Below the pieces are notes generated by a model that worked only from the letters and a program-made list of their open reading frames with translations, was not told the DNA's origin and ran no database searches. Made by a program: the position numbers and the translations under genes. From NCBI GenBank assembly GCA_023426375.1, contig JAFAAV010000051.1, positions 1-64,000 of the forward strand: a DNA stretch of 64,000 bases, given 5' to 3'. Shown here piece after piece: positions 25,750 through 34,976 of the stretch. The stretch comes from Actinomycetes bacterium. Its GTDB lineage: Bacteria; Actinomycetota; Actinomycetes; Actinomycetales; Micrococcaceae. How positions within the stretch are numbered: the stretch's first letter is position 1; the number at the start of each line of letters is the position of its first letter.

Positions 25750-26364
25750 TCAGCTCGATGCGGTGCGCGTCGGCCGGAGGGCGTCGGCAAGAGTGACGAT
25801 CCTGCCCGCCTGGTAGCGGGCGAGGCTCAGGACGTCGCCGTTGGGCGGGCCGTCTCCGACGATCGCGCTGACTCCGTAGGGGTTGCCTCCGGCGGCGTGG
25901 GAGAGGTCGTAGTCCACGTATCCAGTGGGCACGATGATCGATCCCCAGTGGAACAGCGTGTGGTACATCGCTAGCAGGGTGGCCTCCTGCCCGCCGTGGC
26001 GTTCGTCGCTGCTGGTGAACCCGGTCGCGGGCTTGCCCGCGAGGTGCCCGGCGCTCCATGCGCCGCTGGTGGTGTCCATGAACTGCTTCATCTGCGCGGC
26101 GGGCTGACCGAACCGCGTCGGCGCTCCGATGACGAGCCCGTCGGCCCATACGAGATCGTCGGGGGTGGCGACCTCGATGTGCTCGGTCGCACGCAGGTGC
26201 GCCGACCACTCAGGATTCCGCTCGATCACTGCCGCCGGCGCGAGTTCCGCAACCCGGCGCAGCCGCACCTCAGCACCCGCCTCAGATGCTCCGGTGGCGA
26301 ATGCCTCGGCGATGGTGTGGTTCGCCCCGGTGGACGAGTAGTAGATGACGGCGATGCGTGCCAT
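25750..26364 (-). CDS. wrbA: WrbA-type NAD(P)H:quinone oxidoreductase (flavodoxin fold)
   Basis: This 204-aa protein has the FMN-binding flavodoxin signature YYSSTGANHTIAEAFATG (residues 8-25), GAPTRFGQPAAQMKQFMD (about 80-97) and TSSDERHGGQEATLLAMYHT, as in WrbA. It would reduce quinones by two electrons and limit redox cycling. The ATG has AGGAGGT upstream. A TetR regulator is divergent, so expression is probably de-repressed by quinones or other electrophiles. The gene lies immediately upstream of the truncated MFS gene. Confidence 0.88.
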   Translation of the reverse strand: MARIAVIYYSSTGANHTIAEAFATGASEAGAEVRLRRVAELAPAAVIERNPEWSAHLRATEHIEVATPDDLVWADGLVIGAPTRFGQPAAQMKQFMDTTSGAWSAGHLAGKPATGFTSSDERHGGQEATLLAMYHTLFHWGSIIVPTGYVDYDLSHAAGGNPYGVSAIVGDGPPNGDVLSLARYQAGRIVTLADALRPTRTASS

Positions 26365-26440
26365 GCCTGACCTCCTGCATTAGTAGAACGGGATTGCACT
26401 ATATCATGCTGTAAAGTGTGGCTGGAGGAGGTGATGGCCG

Positions 26441-27055
26441 GTGGCAGCCAAGGGCAGACCCAGAGACGAGGCGGCGCGGGAGCGCATCGTTGCTGCGGCC
26501 ACGGCACTGTTCGTGCGCGACGGGTACGTGGCGACCACGATCGGCGCGATCGCAGAGCAGGCACAGGTGGCGGTCAAAACGATTTACGCCGCCTATGGCA
26601 ACAAGCTCGGCGTCCTCTCCGCCGCCCACGACCGGGCCGTCCTGGGAGGCAGTGAGCCGATACCGTTGCTCGAACACCCTTGGGTTCGGGCACTTGTCGA
26701 GACCGAATCAGCACTGGTGGCCTGGACTGAGGCGGCGAGCAGACTGGCCGAGTCCACTGCACGAGTCGCGCCCGTCCTGACAGTGATCCACCAAGCCGCC
26801 GCCGATCCCGGAGTCGCCGATCTCCTGGCCGATCTGCGACGGCAGCGCCACGCGTTCAGCCTCGGCCTCGCCCGCATCCTGCTCGACTTGCCGGGCGCTT
26901 CACCCAAGGTCACCGGTCGCGTCGCGGATGTCATCTACGCGACCATGACAGTCGAGTCCTACACGCTGTTCGTCACCGAACGAGGATGGGCGCTCGACCA
27001 ATGGCGCAACTGGGCGCACGACACCGTCGCGCGAGAAATTGCCGCGGGCCTGTGA
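26441..27055 (+). CDS. TetR-family repressor
   Basis: The protein is 204 aa from GTG 26441 (GGAGG 11-15 bases upstream). The N-terminal TetR helix-turn-helix is clear: ERIVAAATALFVRDGYVATT IGAIAEQAQVAVKTIYAAYG. The C-terminal domain is helical and ligand-specific. It is divergent from wrbA; the 76-base interval contains an AT-rich stretch (actatatcatgctgtaaagt) with a CACT/AGTG dyad, a candidate operator. Confidence 0.88.
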   Translation: MAAKGRPRDEAARERIVAAATALFVRDGYVATTIGAIAEQAQVAVKTIYAAYGNKLGVLSAAHDRAVLGGSEPIPLLEHPWVRALVETESALVAWTEAASRLAESTARVAPVLTVIHQAAADPGVADLLADLRRQRHAFSLGLARILLDLPGASPKVTGRVADVIYATMTVESYTLFVTERGWALDQWRNWAHDTVAREIAAGL

Positions 27056-27123
27056 TCTGAGGTCACCCCCGCTCCGCGGAGAGGAGCCATGCGTGGCGGA
27101 CTGAGAGCAACAAACGTACGATT

Positions 27124-27157
27124 CTACGCCGAGTGAAGAACCCCGTCCTCGGCGTAG
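27124..27157. other. Candidate oriT hairpin upstream of the relaxase
   Basis: Perfect 10-base arms CTACGCCGAG (27124-27133) and its complement (27148-27157) around a 14-base loop, 39 bases before the relaxase start. MobF relaxases commonly act at a hairpin just upstream of their own gene. It could also be a terminator for the TetR gene, but no T-run follows. Confidence 0.45.
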
Positions 27158-27195
27158 CCGCGTAGTGCAGCATCTCGGGCGCTCACCTGCTAGGT

Positions 27196-30100
27196 ATGAC
27201 GGTCTCGATGCGGGTAATGAGCGCCGGCGACGGCTACGAGTACCTGCTGCGCACCGTCGCCGCCGGCGATGGCGACCGGGACCTATCCACTCCGTTGACG
27301 AGGTATTACAAGGAGGAGGGAACACCTCCCGGCTTTTGGATGGGGTCGGGCCTGCCATACCTCGGCACAGGTGAGCTCACCGAGGGCGGGCAGGTCTCCG
27401 AGGCGCAGCTCCAGCTGCTGGTCGGGATGGGCCGTGACCCGATCACGGGTGAGCCGCTGGGTGAGGCGTACCGGCAGTACGCGAGCGTGCAGGAGCGCGT
27501 CGACCGTCGGGTCGCCGACCTCGACCCGGTGCTGGGGCCGGTGTCGCGTGCGGAGCAGGTCGCGGCGATCGAGTCGGAGGAATCCGAGCGTGGCACCCGT
27601 CGCGCGGTCGCGGGCTACGATCTGACGTTCTCGGTGCCGAAGTCTCTGTCGGCGTGGTGGGGTGTCGCGGATGCGGGCACGCAATCGCTGATTGCGGATG
27701 CGCAGCATCAGGCGGTCGCGGAGGTGGTTGCGTTCCTCGAACGCGAGGTTGCGACCACCCGCGTCGGCGCCGCCAGCCCCGAAGGCGCGGTCGCGCATGT
27801 CGATGTCGCCGGCGTCCTGGCGACCGCGTTCGACCACTACGACTCGCGCAGTGGCGATCCGCAGTTGCACACCCACGTCGTGGTCAGCAACAAGGTGCTG
27901 ACGGTGCAGGACCAGAAGTGGCGGACCCTGGCGGGACGGCCCGTGCACGCCTCGATCGTTGCGCTGTCAGAGCTGTACAACGCGACTCTCGCGGACCGCA
28001 TCACCGGGGTGTTCGGGATCGAATGGGAGGCCAGGGAGCGGGGCCGGGATCGGAACCCGGCGTGGGAACTCGCCCCGGTGCCCGACGAGCTGATCTCGGA
28101 GTTCTCGTCGCGGTCGCGGCAGATCGAGGAGGAGAAGACCCGCCTGATCGACGCCTACCGTGAGAAGCATGGCCGTGAGCCGTCGGCGACGACCGTGCTC
28201 AAGCTCCGCGCCCAGGCGACCCTGGCGACCCGTCCGGAGAAGCGGGTGCAGTCGCTCGCTGCCCTCACTGCCAACTGGCGCCACCGCGCCGGTGAGGTTC
28301 TGGGCGAGGACGCGACCGGCTGGGCGCGCACCCTCACCACCGCGGCCGGGGAGCAGACGGCCTTGCTGCGGGCCGATGATGTGCCCTTGGATACCATCAC
28401 CGACCTCGGCCGGTCCGTCGTGGCGGCGGTGGGTGAGAAGCGGTCGACGTGGCGGCGCTGGAACCTGCACGCCGAGGCGAGCCGGCAGCTCATGGAGGTG
28501 CGGTTCGCGTCGGCGGAGGATCGGGAGGCGGTCACCGGGATGGTCACCGACGCTGCCGAGCAGGCGTCGCTGCGGTTGACGCCGCCGGAGCTGGCGTCGA
28601 GCCCGCTGCTGTTCCGCCGCCCCGATGGATCGAGCCGCTTCCGCCACCCCGGCGCGGTGCTGTATTCGACCGAAGAGCTGCTGGCGGCGGAAGACCGGCT
28701 CATCGACCGTTCCCACGCGACGACCGGGCCGACCGTGGAGCTGGCCACCGTCGAGCGGATCACCAGCAAACCGGATGCGGAGGGCCGCCGGCTCGGCCCC
28801 GATCAGGCCGATGCCCTTCAGCGGATCGCCGTGTCGGGCCGGGTCGTGGACGTGCTCGTCGGGCCGGCAGGTGCGGGGAAGACGACGGCGATGAGGGCGT
28901 TGAAGCGGGCCTGGGAGAAGCAGCACGGCGTAGGCAGCGTGGTGGGATTGGCGCCGTCGGAGAATGCGGCGCAGGTGCTCGGCGAGGAGCTGGGGATCGA
29001 GACGGAGAACACGGCCCGCTGGTGGCAGATGCACCTCCTGCACGGGAGCACGTTCGAGAAGGATCAGCTCGTGATCCTCGATGAGGCCTCGCTGGCCGGC
29101 ACCGGCTCGCTCGATCGCATCACCGGCCTCGCCGAGCAAGCCGGCGCGAAAGTGCTGCTCGTGGGCGACTGGTCGCAACTCCAAGCCGTGGATGCGGGCG
29201 GGGCGTTCGGGATGCTCGTCCACGACCGCGACGACGCCCCCGAACTGATCGATGTGCACCGGTTCACGCAGGCGTGGGAGAAGGCCAACTCGCTGGCCCT
29301 GCGGCACGGGCGCACCCCGGCGATCGACACGCTCATCGAGCACGACAGGGTGCGCGGCGGGGAACAGTACGCGATGGTCGATGCCGCCTACACCGCCTGG
29401 CGGGCCGACGTGCAAGCGGGGTGGGCGTCGATCCTCGTCGCCGAAACCCGCGAGACCGTCACCCAGCTCAACGAGCGGGCCCGCGCCGACCTCATCCTCG
29501 ACCGCACGATCACCCCCAGCCGAGAAGTCACCCTGCACGACGGCACCCAGGCGTGCAAGGGTGACCGGGTCATCACAAGGGAGAACGACCGGCGGCTGCG
29601 GTCGAAGAACGGCAAGAACTGGGTGCGCAACGGCGACCGCTGGACCATCACCGCCGTTTCCAGCGATGGGTCGATCACCGTCCGCCCCGCCGGACGACGC
29701 TTCGGCGGCTCACTGGTGCTCCCCGCCGCCTACGTCGCCGAACAGGTCGAGCTCGGGTATGCGATCACCGGGCACCGCGCCCAGGGCGTCACGGTCGACA
29801 CCGCGCACACGGTCGTGACGGCGACGACGACGCGGGAGAACTTCTACGTCGCGATGACCCGCGGCCGGCACGGGAACTATGCCTACGTCGCCACCGACAC
29901 CACAGACGACGCGCATGTCGCCCCGCACCCCTCCGACAACCCCGACGCCACCGCCCGGTCCGTCCTGTACGGGGTGCTCCAGCACGTCGGCGCCGAGCTG
30001 TCCGCGCAGGAGACCGTCACCGCCGAGCAGGAGCGCTGGGGGTCCATCGCTCAGTTGGTGGCGGAGTACGAGACCATCGCCCAAGCCGGCCAGCACGACC

Positions 30101-30762
30101 GCTGGGCCACCCTCCTCGAAACCTCCGGCCTCACCGAGGGGCAGGTCGATCTCGTGCTCGGCTCCGACGCCTACGGTGCCCTGTCCGCGGAGCTGCGCCG
30201 CGCCGAGGCCAACCATCACGACCTCGATGAGTTGTTCCCGCGGCTCGTGGCGGCGCGGGACTTCGCCGATGCCGACGACATCGCCTCGGTCCTGCACCAC
30301 CGCCTTGCCCGCGCTACCGCCCGCCCCGCCGGGTCCGGACGCACCCGCCGGTCACCGCGGCTGATCGCCGGGCTCATCCCGTATGCCTCCGGCGTCACCG
30401 ACCCCGAGATGCACCACGCCCTCACCGAACGCGAAGAGCTCATCGAGCACCGCGCATCCGCGGTCCTCGACCGCGACCTGAACGAGGGAGAACCATGGAC
30501 GGCCGCGCTCGGAACCAAGCCAGCAGACGCACGCACGGCGCAGCGATGGCGGCAAGCAGGCCGGGTCGTCGCCGCCTATCGCGACCGGTACCAGATCACC
30601 GACGACACCCCGCTCGGCCCAGGGCCCGGGTCGGATGCGCAGAAACTCGACGCCGCCCGCGCCACCGCCGCGCTCACCCGGGCCCAGCAGCTCAGCCGCC
30701 ACACCCCGAACACCGAGCAGCCGGACCTCACCATGGAGGCCCGGCAGGGCCGCACGCTCTGA
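27196..30762 (+). CDS. MobF-family conjugative relaxase-helicase (TrwC/TraA-like)
   Basis: This 1188-aa protein has an N-terminal TrwC relaxase domain (about 1-400): an aromatic/Tyr-rich start (DGYEYLLR, LTRYYKEEGTPPGFW), TFSVPKSLSAWW, and the metal-binding HYDSRSGDPQLHTHVVV (about 214-230). The middle carries an SF1 helicase with Walker A VGPAGAGKTTA (about 555-565), Walker B LVILDEASL (about 624) and motif AITGHRAQGVTVDTAH with REN-FYVAMTRG. It nicks oriT, stays bound to the strand and unwinds it for transfer. Length and order are as in complete family members, so it looks intact. Confidence 0.93.
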   Translation: MTVSMRVMSAGDGYEYLLRTVAAGDGDRDLSTPLTRYYKEEGTPPGFWMGSGLPYLGTGELTEGGQVSEAQLQLLVGMGRDPITGEPLGEAYRQYASVQERVDRRVADLDPVLGPVSRAEQVAAIESEESERGTRRAVAGYDLTFSVPKSLSAWWGVADAGTQSLIADAQHQAVAEVVAFLEREVATTRVGAASPEGAVAHVDVAGVLATAFDHYDSRSGDPQLHTHVVVSNKVLTVQDQKWRTLAGRPVHASIVALSELYNATLADRITGVFGIEWEARERGRDRNPAWELAPVPDELISEFSSRSRQIEEEKTRLIDAYREKHGREPSATTVLKLRAQATLATRPEKRVQSLAALTANWRHRAGEVLGEDATGWARTLTTAAGEQTALLRADDVPLDTITDLGRSVVAAVGEKRSTWRRWNLHAEASRQLMEVRFASAEDREAVTGMVTDAAEQASLRLTPPELASSPLLFRRPDGSSRFRHPGAVLYSTEELLAAEDRLIDRSHATTGPTVELATVERITSKPDAEGRRLGPDQADALQRIAVSGRVVDVLVGPAGAGKTTAMRALKRAWEKQHGVGSVVGLAPSENAAQVLGEELGIETENTARWWQMHLLHGSTFEKDQLVILDEASLAGTGSLDRITGLAEQAGAKVLLVGDWSQLQAVDAGGAFGMLVHDRDDAPELIDVHRFTQAWEKANSLALRHGRTPAIDTLIEHDRVRGGEQYAMVDAAYTAWRADVQAGWASILVAETRETVTQLNERARADLILDRTITPSREVTLHDGTQACKGDRVITRENDRRLRSKNGKNWVRNGDRWTITAVSSDGSITVRPAGRRFGGSLVLPAAYVAEQVELGYAITGHRAQGVTVDTAHTVVTATTTRENFYVAMTRGRHGNYAYVATDTTDDAHVAPHPSDNPDATARSVLYGVLQHVGAELSAQETVTAEQERWGSIAQLVAEYETIAQAGQHDRWATLLETSGLTEGQVDLVLGSDAYGALSAELRRAEANHHDLDELFPRLVAARDFADADDIASVLHHRLARATARPAGSGRTRRSPRLIAGLIPYASGVTDPEMHHALTEREELIEHRASAVLDRDLNEGEPWTAALGTKPADARTAQRWRQAGRVVAAYRDRYQITDDTPLGPGPGSDAQKLDAARATAALTRAQQLSRHTPNTEQPDLTMEARQGRTL

Positions 30763-30770
30763 CCCGCGGA

Positions 30771-31775
30771 TCAGAGGGAGCGGCCGGGCCGGTACTGATC
30801 GACGGCATCGAGATCGCGACCGGCGCTCAGCCCCGTGGTTCGTGCCGGGGCCTGGCGTCGTCGGTCGCTGGTGAGGGTGGCGAGGTCGTGGTGGCCGGTC
30901 ACGAGGGTGGCGGTGCCCTCGCTCAGCAGCAGATGCGTGCCGGTGCTCGCCGCGGACGTGACCGGCCCGGGCACCGCCCCAACCCCACGACCGAGGGTAT
31001 GCGCTTCGCGGGCGACGTGCAGGGAGCCGGAGCGTGCCCCGGCTTCCACGATCACCGTCGCCGAGGACAGTGCCGCCAGGAGCCGGCCGCGGGCCATGAA
31101 CCGGTGCCGGGTCGGCGCCGACCCGGGCGGCATCTCACTCATCAGCAACCCCACGTCACCCACCCGTTCGAGCATGTCGCGATGCCCCGCCGGGTAGAGC
31201 CGGTCCGGCCCGCCGGCCATCACCGCGATCGTCTGCCCACCGCTACTCAGCGCAGCGCGGTGCGCGGCACCGTCGATGCCGTAGGCACCGCCGGAGACCA
31301 CGATCTGCTCCGCGTTCGACGCATCGTGGGCGAACTCGCCGGCGACGTGATCGCCGTAACCAGTCGAGGCTCGTGAACCGGTGATCGTCACCCGCGTCTC
31401 CTGCCCGCTTGCGAGGAACGAGGTCGCCCCCTTCGCCCACAGCACATACGGGGCACGATCGCCCAGCGCGTCCACCGAGACCGGCCAATGCGCATCGCCA
31501 GGGATCAGCGGCGCATACGACCCGTGCAGCAGCCCCGCCAGATCATCGCCGAGGCCGCCCCGGGAAGCGAACTGCTCCGCGGTGTGGTGCAGGATCGACG
31601 CTTCCTCAACCCGGACGCCGGGCATCGGCCCGCCCGTGTCGAGGAGCCGGAGGGTCTCGACGGCGCCTTCGCGGCGCAGCAGGCGACCGACGGTGCGGTC
31701 GGCGGGCTCGATCATCATCGAGAGCATCACGCGGGCCATCCGCTCATCGGAGGCATAGTCAGCCAGAGCAACCAT
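30771..31775 (-). CDS. dprA: DprA-like DNA-processing protein
   Basis: The protein is 334 aa from ATG 31775 (GGAAGG upstream). The Rossmann-like DprA core is clear: TITGSRASTGYGDHVAGEFA, VVSGGAYGIDGAAHRAALSS, VMAGGPDRLYPAGH and IVEAGARSGSLHVAREAHTL. Chromosomal DprA loads RecA on incoming ssDNA during transformation. Element-encoded copies next to relaxases are thought to help establish the incoming strand. It is convergent with the relaxase gene, 8 bases apart. Confidence 0.85.
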   Translation of the reverse strand: MVALADYASDERMARVMLSMMIEPADRTVGRLLRREGAVETLRLLDTGGPMPGVRVEEASILHHTAEQFASRGGLGDDLAGLLHGSYAPLIPGDAHWPVSVDALGDRAPYVLWAKGATSFLASGQETRVTITGSRASTGYGDHVAGEFAHDASNAEQIVVSGGAYGIDGAAHRAALSSGGQTIAVMAGGPDRLYPAGHRDMLERVGDVGLLMSEMPPGSAPTRHRFMARGRLLAALSSATVIVEAGARSGSLHVAREAHTLGRGVGAVPGPVTSAASTGTHLLLSEGTATLVTGHHDLATLTSDRRRQAPARTTGLSAGRDLDAVDQYRPGRSL

Positions 31776-31981
31776 GACCGGGTCCTTCCACTCACCAGGC
31801 ACTACCAGCGCAGGTGCACCCGGCACCGCGACGAGACCTTCCCCTTCGCCCGGCCCCGGCGTAAACTAGGAGGTGAAGCGCAGGCATTCCATTTGTAGGG
31901 TCCTTCGGGATCGCCCCTTCCGGGGCCACCACCAACACGCCGCTTCTCGATCATTCGAACCGTGTTGAATGGAGGCCCACG

Positions 31982-32389
31982 ATGTTCCTCAGCGACCGCG
32001 TCCGACGCCGCTGGCGCCGGAGCGAGAGCACCGCCCGGAACCTGGAACCGGCCCTCCGGCTCTTCCCGACGAACCGCGTCCGCGATGCCGTCTACACCCG
32101 CCGTGGACTCAAATGGGGCGTTCCCGCGATGCTGCTCGCCGCCCCCTACATCGCCGCCGCCAAACTCCTGACCGACCACATCGAGCAGGGCGGCCCCGGC
32201 TGGCTCCACCTGGTCGTCTTGCTGTGCGCATGGAACGCGCTCAAGATGCTCTGGCTCGGCCCGATGAGCCTCATCGCCCTCGCCCGCGTCCGCCACCGCG
32301 AGCACGTCCAGCGTCGCACCGCCCGCCGCGAAGCCGAGTCGCGAGGTACGCCGGATGAGGTTCTGGTCACGGCCGGAGGTGGGTCATGA
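31982..32389 (+). CDS. Small two-helix membrane protein (unknown)
   Basis: This 135-aa protein starts at ATG 31982 behind ATGGAGG. The basic N-terminus (RRRWRRSES) is followed by one or two hydrophobic helices (GVPAMLLAAPYIAAAKLL; WLHLVVLLCAWNALKMLWLG) and a basic C-terminus. I do not recognise a family. The stop overlaps the start of the serine recombinase by 4 bases (ATGA), so the two are translated together. The role is probably accessory to the element. Confidence 0.6.
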   Translation: MFLSDRVRRRWRRSESTARNLEPALRLFPTNRVRDAVYTRRGLKWGVPAMLLAAPYIAAAKLLTDHIEQGGPGWLHLVVLLCAWNALKMLWLGPMSLIALARVRHREHVQRRTARREAESRGTPDEVLVTAGGGS

Positions 32390-32787
32390 AGGCTGTCATC
32401 TACCGGTACAGCGCGGCAGAGAACCCGACCTGGCTGGACCAGCAAGAAGCCGACTGCCGCCGCTACGCCGACGAACTCGGCATGACCGTCACCGAGGTCT
32501 TCACCGACGTCGGGCGCAGTCGTTACGGTCTGCAAGGCGTCCTCGATGCCGTCGAGCGGGAGGACGTGACCGGGCTCATCGTCACCGACCTCGCTCGGCT
32601 CGGCTCCAAGTACGCCGATCACGTCGCCGTCGTCCAGCAGCTCCACGACGCCGGAGTCGACATCCACGTCACCAAAGACCGCACGACAAGCTCCGTCGAG
32701 GAGGACCTGATCGCCGTCAGGCAGGCACACCTCGATGCTCAGGCCCGGCGGCCGTTCCCCTCCGGTGGCAACGGCTCCACGGACTGA
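32386..32787 (+). CDS. Small serine recombinase/resolvase catalytic-domain protein
   Basis: This 133-aa protein has a resolvase N-terminal domain: AVIYRYSAAENPTWLDQQEA (Ser at about residue 9), VFTDVGRSRYGLQGVLDAVE and GLIVTDLARLGSKYADHV. The LARLG segment keeps one arginine of the DRLGR motif but the second is Ser. There is no C-terminal DNA-binding helix-turn-helix, so it is shorter than a standard resolvase (about 180 aa). It may act with another DNA-binding subunit, or be truncated. The frame after the stop stays open to the qatA start. Confidence 0.7.
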   Translation: MKAVIYRYSAAENPTWLDQQEADCRRYADELGMTVTEVFTDVGRSRYGLQGVLDAVEREDVTGLIVTDLARLGSKYADHVAVVQQLHDAGVDIHVTKDRTTSSVEEDLIAVRQAHLDAQARRPFPSGGNGSTD

Positions 32788-32881
32788 CCCGCTACGGCCG
32801 CCGAGGGCTCCCTGCGTGTCGGCCCCGAATGCGAGGGCAAACATGAGATCCTGAACGGAAAACTTGGGCCGTCGGATGCTT

Positions 32882-32898
32882 GTGCGCGCTGCGCGCAC
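32882..32898. promoter_or_regulatory. Perfect palindrome upstream of qatA
   Basis: GTGCGCGC-T-GCGCGCAC, 72 bases before the qatA start. It could be an operator, a recombination core or a leader hairpin for the qat operon; its function is not known. Confidence 0.35.
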
Positions 32899-32969
32899 CG
32901 CCCCGACGGCGGACGAGCTCGCGGCAGGTCTCACAGAACCGCCTTCGCAGCTGAACGTGAGGAGGCGTG

Positions 32970-34976
32970 ATGTCCACGATCGAGGACCTTCGCGGTCGCC
33001 TCTGGTCCGATGAGCCGTCGAAAGTGGACTTCCTCGCGGCGCGGGCCATCGCGGAAACAGTCTCCGACGCCGTGCTCGATGACGCGCTCGATCCGCTGGC
33101 GATCGGACTGTCCGGCCCGTGGGGCAGCGGCAAGACCACCGTCCTTGAACTCATCAAGGCCGATCTTGACTCCCGCAGCGACCCCGAGAACGCCAAGATC
33201 ATCACCGTCCGCACCGACCCCTGGCGTTACGACCCTGCCGTGGGCGCGAAGGAAAGCCTGATCGGTGAGGTCCTCGACGCCATCGCGGCCGAACTCACCG
33301 AACGCCTCAAGGACGTCGAGGAGTCCAAGGGCGAGAAGATCAAGAAGCTCCTGAAGAGGCTCTCTGATCGGGTCGACTGGGCCAAGGCGGTCAAGCTCGC
33401 CGCCAAGTCGTCGCTCACCCTGCAGATCCCCGGTGTCAGCGACGTGCTGAATCTCATCCGCGAACCGGCGTCCGAGGGGACTGACGCCGGCGACCAGCCG
33501 CGGGGCCTGGCCGGTTTCAAGGCCGAGTTCGCTGAGCTGTTGGGGGCCGAGGAGATGGCTCACGTACGCCGGGTGGCGGTGCTGGTCGACGACCTCGACC
33601 GGTGCCTGGTGGATACCGTCGTGGAGACCCTGGAAGCGATCCGTCTCTTCCTGAGCGTTGAGGGCATGGCGTTCGTCATCGCGGCAGACGAGGACCGGGT
33701 CGCCGATGCGATCCGCACCCGCCTGCCAGATTCGAGCATGCCCACGGAACGTCCAGAGGACGAAGACGCTCTCCCGGCGGAACCCCCGTCCAAGCTCTAT
33801 CTGCACAAGATCGTCCAGACCACCGTCCCACTGCCAGCTCTGGGTGCCTTCGACACCGAGTCGTATGTGCTCTTGCTGCAGCTGCAGAATCGCGTTGACC
33901 AGCGTCTCACCGATGAGCAACTGGAAAAGGTCATCACCGAATGCCACCGGCTCCGCATGGCCGGCGCTCTCGACGACCTCCAGGCGCCTGACGACCTCGA
34001 CGTCCAGCGAGAGCTGTCTTTCGCGCGTCGGCTCACCACGATCCTCTACGAGAAACTCCGGGGCAACCCGCGGCGCATCAAGCGATTCCTCAACGACCTG
34101 AACATCCGTCGATCCATCGCTGCGCGGCGGGGCATCGAGCTCGACTTCGACGTCGTCGCCAAGCTCATGGTTCTCGAAGTCCTCCTGCCGGATCAGTTCC
34201 AGTCCGTGCTGTCATGGTTGCGAACCGGTGAGCTTCGAGATCGACTGGAGTCGCTGGAAGCGCAAGCCAACCGGCCGAAAGAACCTCCCGTCCCCGCTCC
34301 GCCAACTGACCTCGCCGACCACGCACCGGATGAACCCGCCGAGATGGCTGCGGACGTGACCGGAGCGGAACCGGACGACACCGCGGAGGATGCGCGACCA
34401 TCCGAAGCGGAAGACGCGCCGACCCAAGCAGCGTCAGCAGCCGCGGTCGCCCCGCACTTCGCCGAGGACATGATTCGGTGGGCCAAGCTCCCACCGGATC
34501 TTCATGACCTCGACCTGAGCCCGTACCTGCACCTGGCGGCATCCTTCCGCGGCGACCTCCTGGTCAGCGCCGAGCTTCCCCAACATCTCCGCGATCTGGC
34601 CGCGCAGCTGGCCTCGACCCGCACGGTGGACAGGCGGCAGCTCACCGACGAGAGCCTGCGAGCGCTCACGACCGACGATGTCGATCAGCTGCTGCGGCAC
34701 CTGGGGCTGCGCGCACGAGACCGTGTCCAGGAGCAGCGCGGCGCGGTCTCCGGAATCGTCAGACTCGCCACCGCACATGTCGCAGTGCAACCGGCCGCGC
34801 TTGACGCGTTCCGCCGGCTCCCGGCCTCCGATCTGCAGCCCGGCACCGCCGTCATCCTCGCCGGGGTCGAGATCCCCGGGATGAAGGACGTCATCAACGC
34901 GTTGGCCGCGCAGCTCCCAGACGGCAACATCAAGAAGGCGCTCACCACGCCGCCACCGAAGGGCGGTAAGCGCTGA
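32970..34976 (+). CDS. qatA: QatA: KAP-family P-loop ATPase of the Qat anti-phage system
   Basis: The protein is 668 aa from ATG 32970; GTG 32967 is in frame, and GAGGAGG lies just upstream. The KAP NTPase core has Walker A GPWGSGKTT (about 49-57), a strand FVIAADEDRVADAI, and Walker B VAVLVDDLDRC (about 203-213). An RRIKRFLNDLNIRR motif lies near 368 and an acidic, Pro-rich linker at about 430-490. No clear transmembrane pair is seen. It is the first of four tightly packed genes in the order known for qatABCD. In that system QatA is the ATPase needed for phage defence. Confidence 0.92.
   Translation: MSTIEDLRGRLWSDEPSKVDFLAARAIAETVSDAVLDDALDPLAIGLSGPWGSGKTTVLELIKADLDSRSDPENAKIITVRTDPWRYDPAVGAKESLIGEVLDAIAAELTERLKDVEESKGEKIKKLLKRLSDRVDWAKAVKLAAKSSLTLQIPGVSDVLNLIREPASEGTDAGDQPRGLAGFKAEFAELLGAEEMAHVRRVAVLVDDLDRCLVDTVVETLEAIRLFLSVEGMAFVIAADEDRVADAIRTRLPDSSMPTERPEDEDALPAEPPSKLYLHKIVQTTVPLPALGAFDTESYVLLLQLQNRVDQRLTDEQLEKVITECHRLRMAGALDDLQAPDDLDVQRELSFARRLTTILYEKLRGNPRRIKRFLNDLNIRRSIAARRGIELDFDVVAKLMVLEVLLPDQFQSVLSWLRTGELRDRLESLEAQANRPKEPPVPAPPTDLADHAPDEPAEMAADVTGAEPDDTAEDARPSEAEDAPTQAASAAAVAPHFAEDMIRWAKLPPDLHDLDLSPYLHLAASFRGDLLVSAELPQHLRDLAAQLASTRTVDRRQLTDESLRALTTDDVDQLLRHLGLRARDRVQEQRGAVSGIVRLATAHVAVQPAALDAFRRLPASDLQPGTAVILAGVEIPGMKDVINALAAQLPDGNIKKALTTPPPKGGKR

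Noticed and set aside
27967..29538. Minus-strand 523-aa open frame opposite the relaxase
   Set aside because: Mirror ORF in high-GC DNA; the plus-strand relaxase motifs are decisive.
32386..32787. The small serine recombinase as the element's integrase
   Set aside because: It lacks a DNA-binding domain and one of the conserved arginines; an integrase for the element is probably outside the window.
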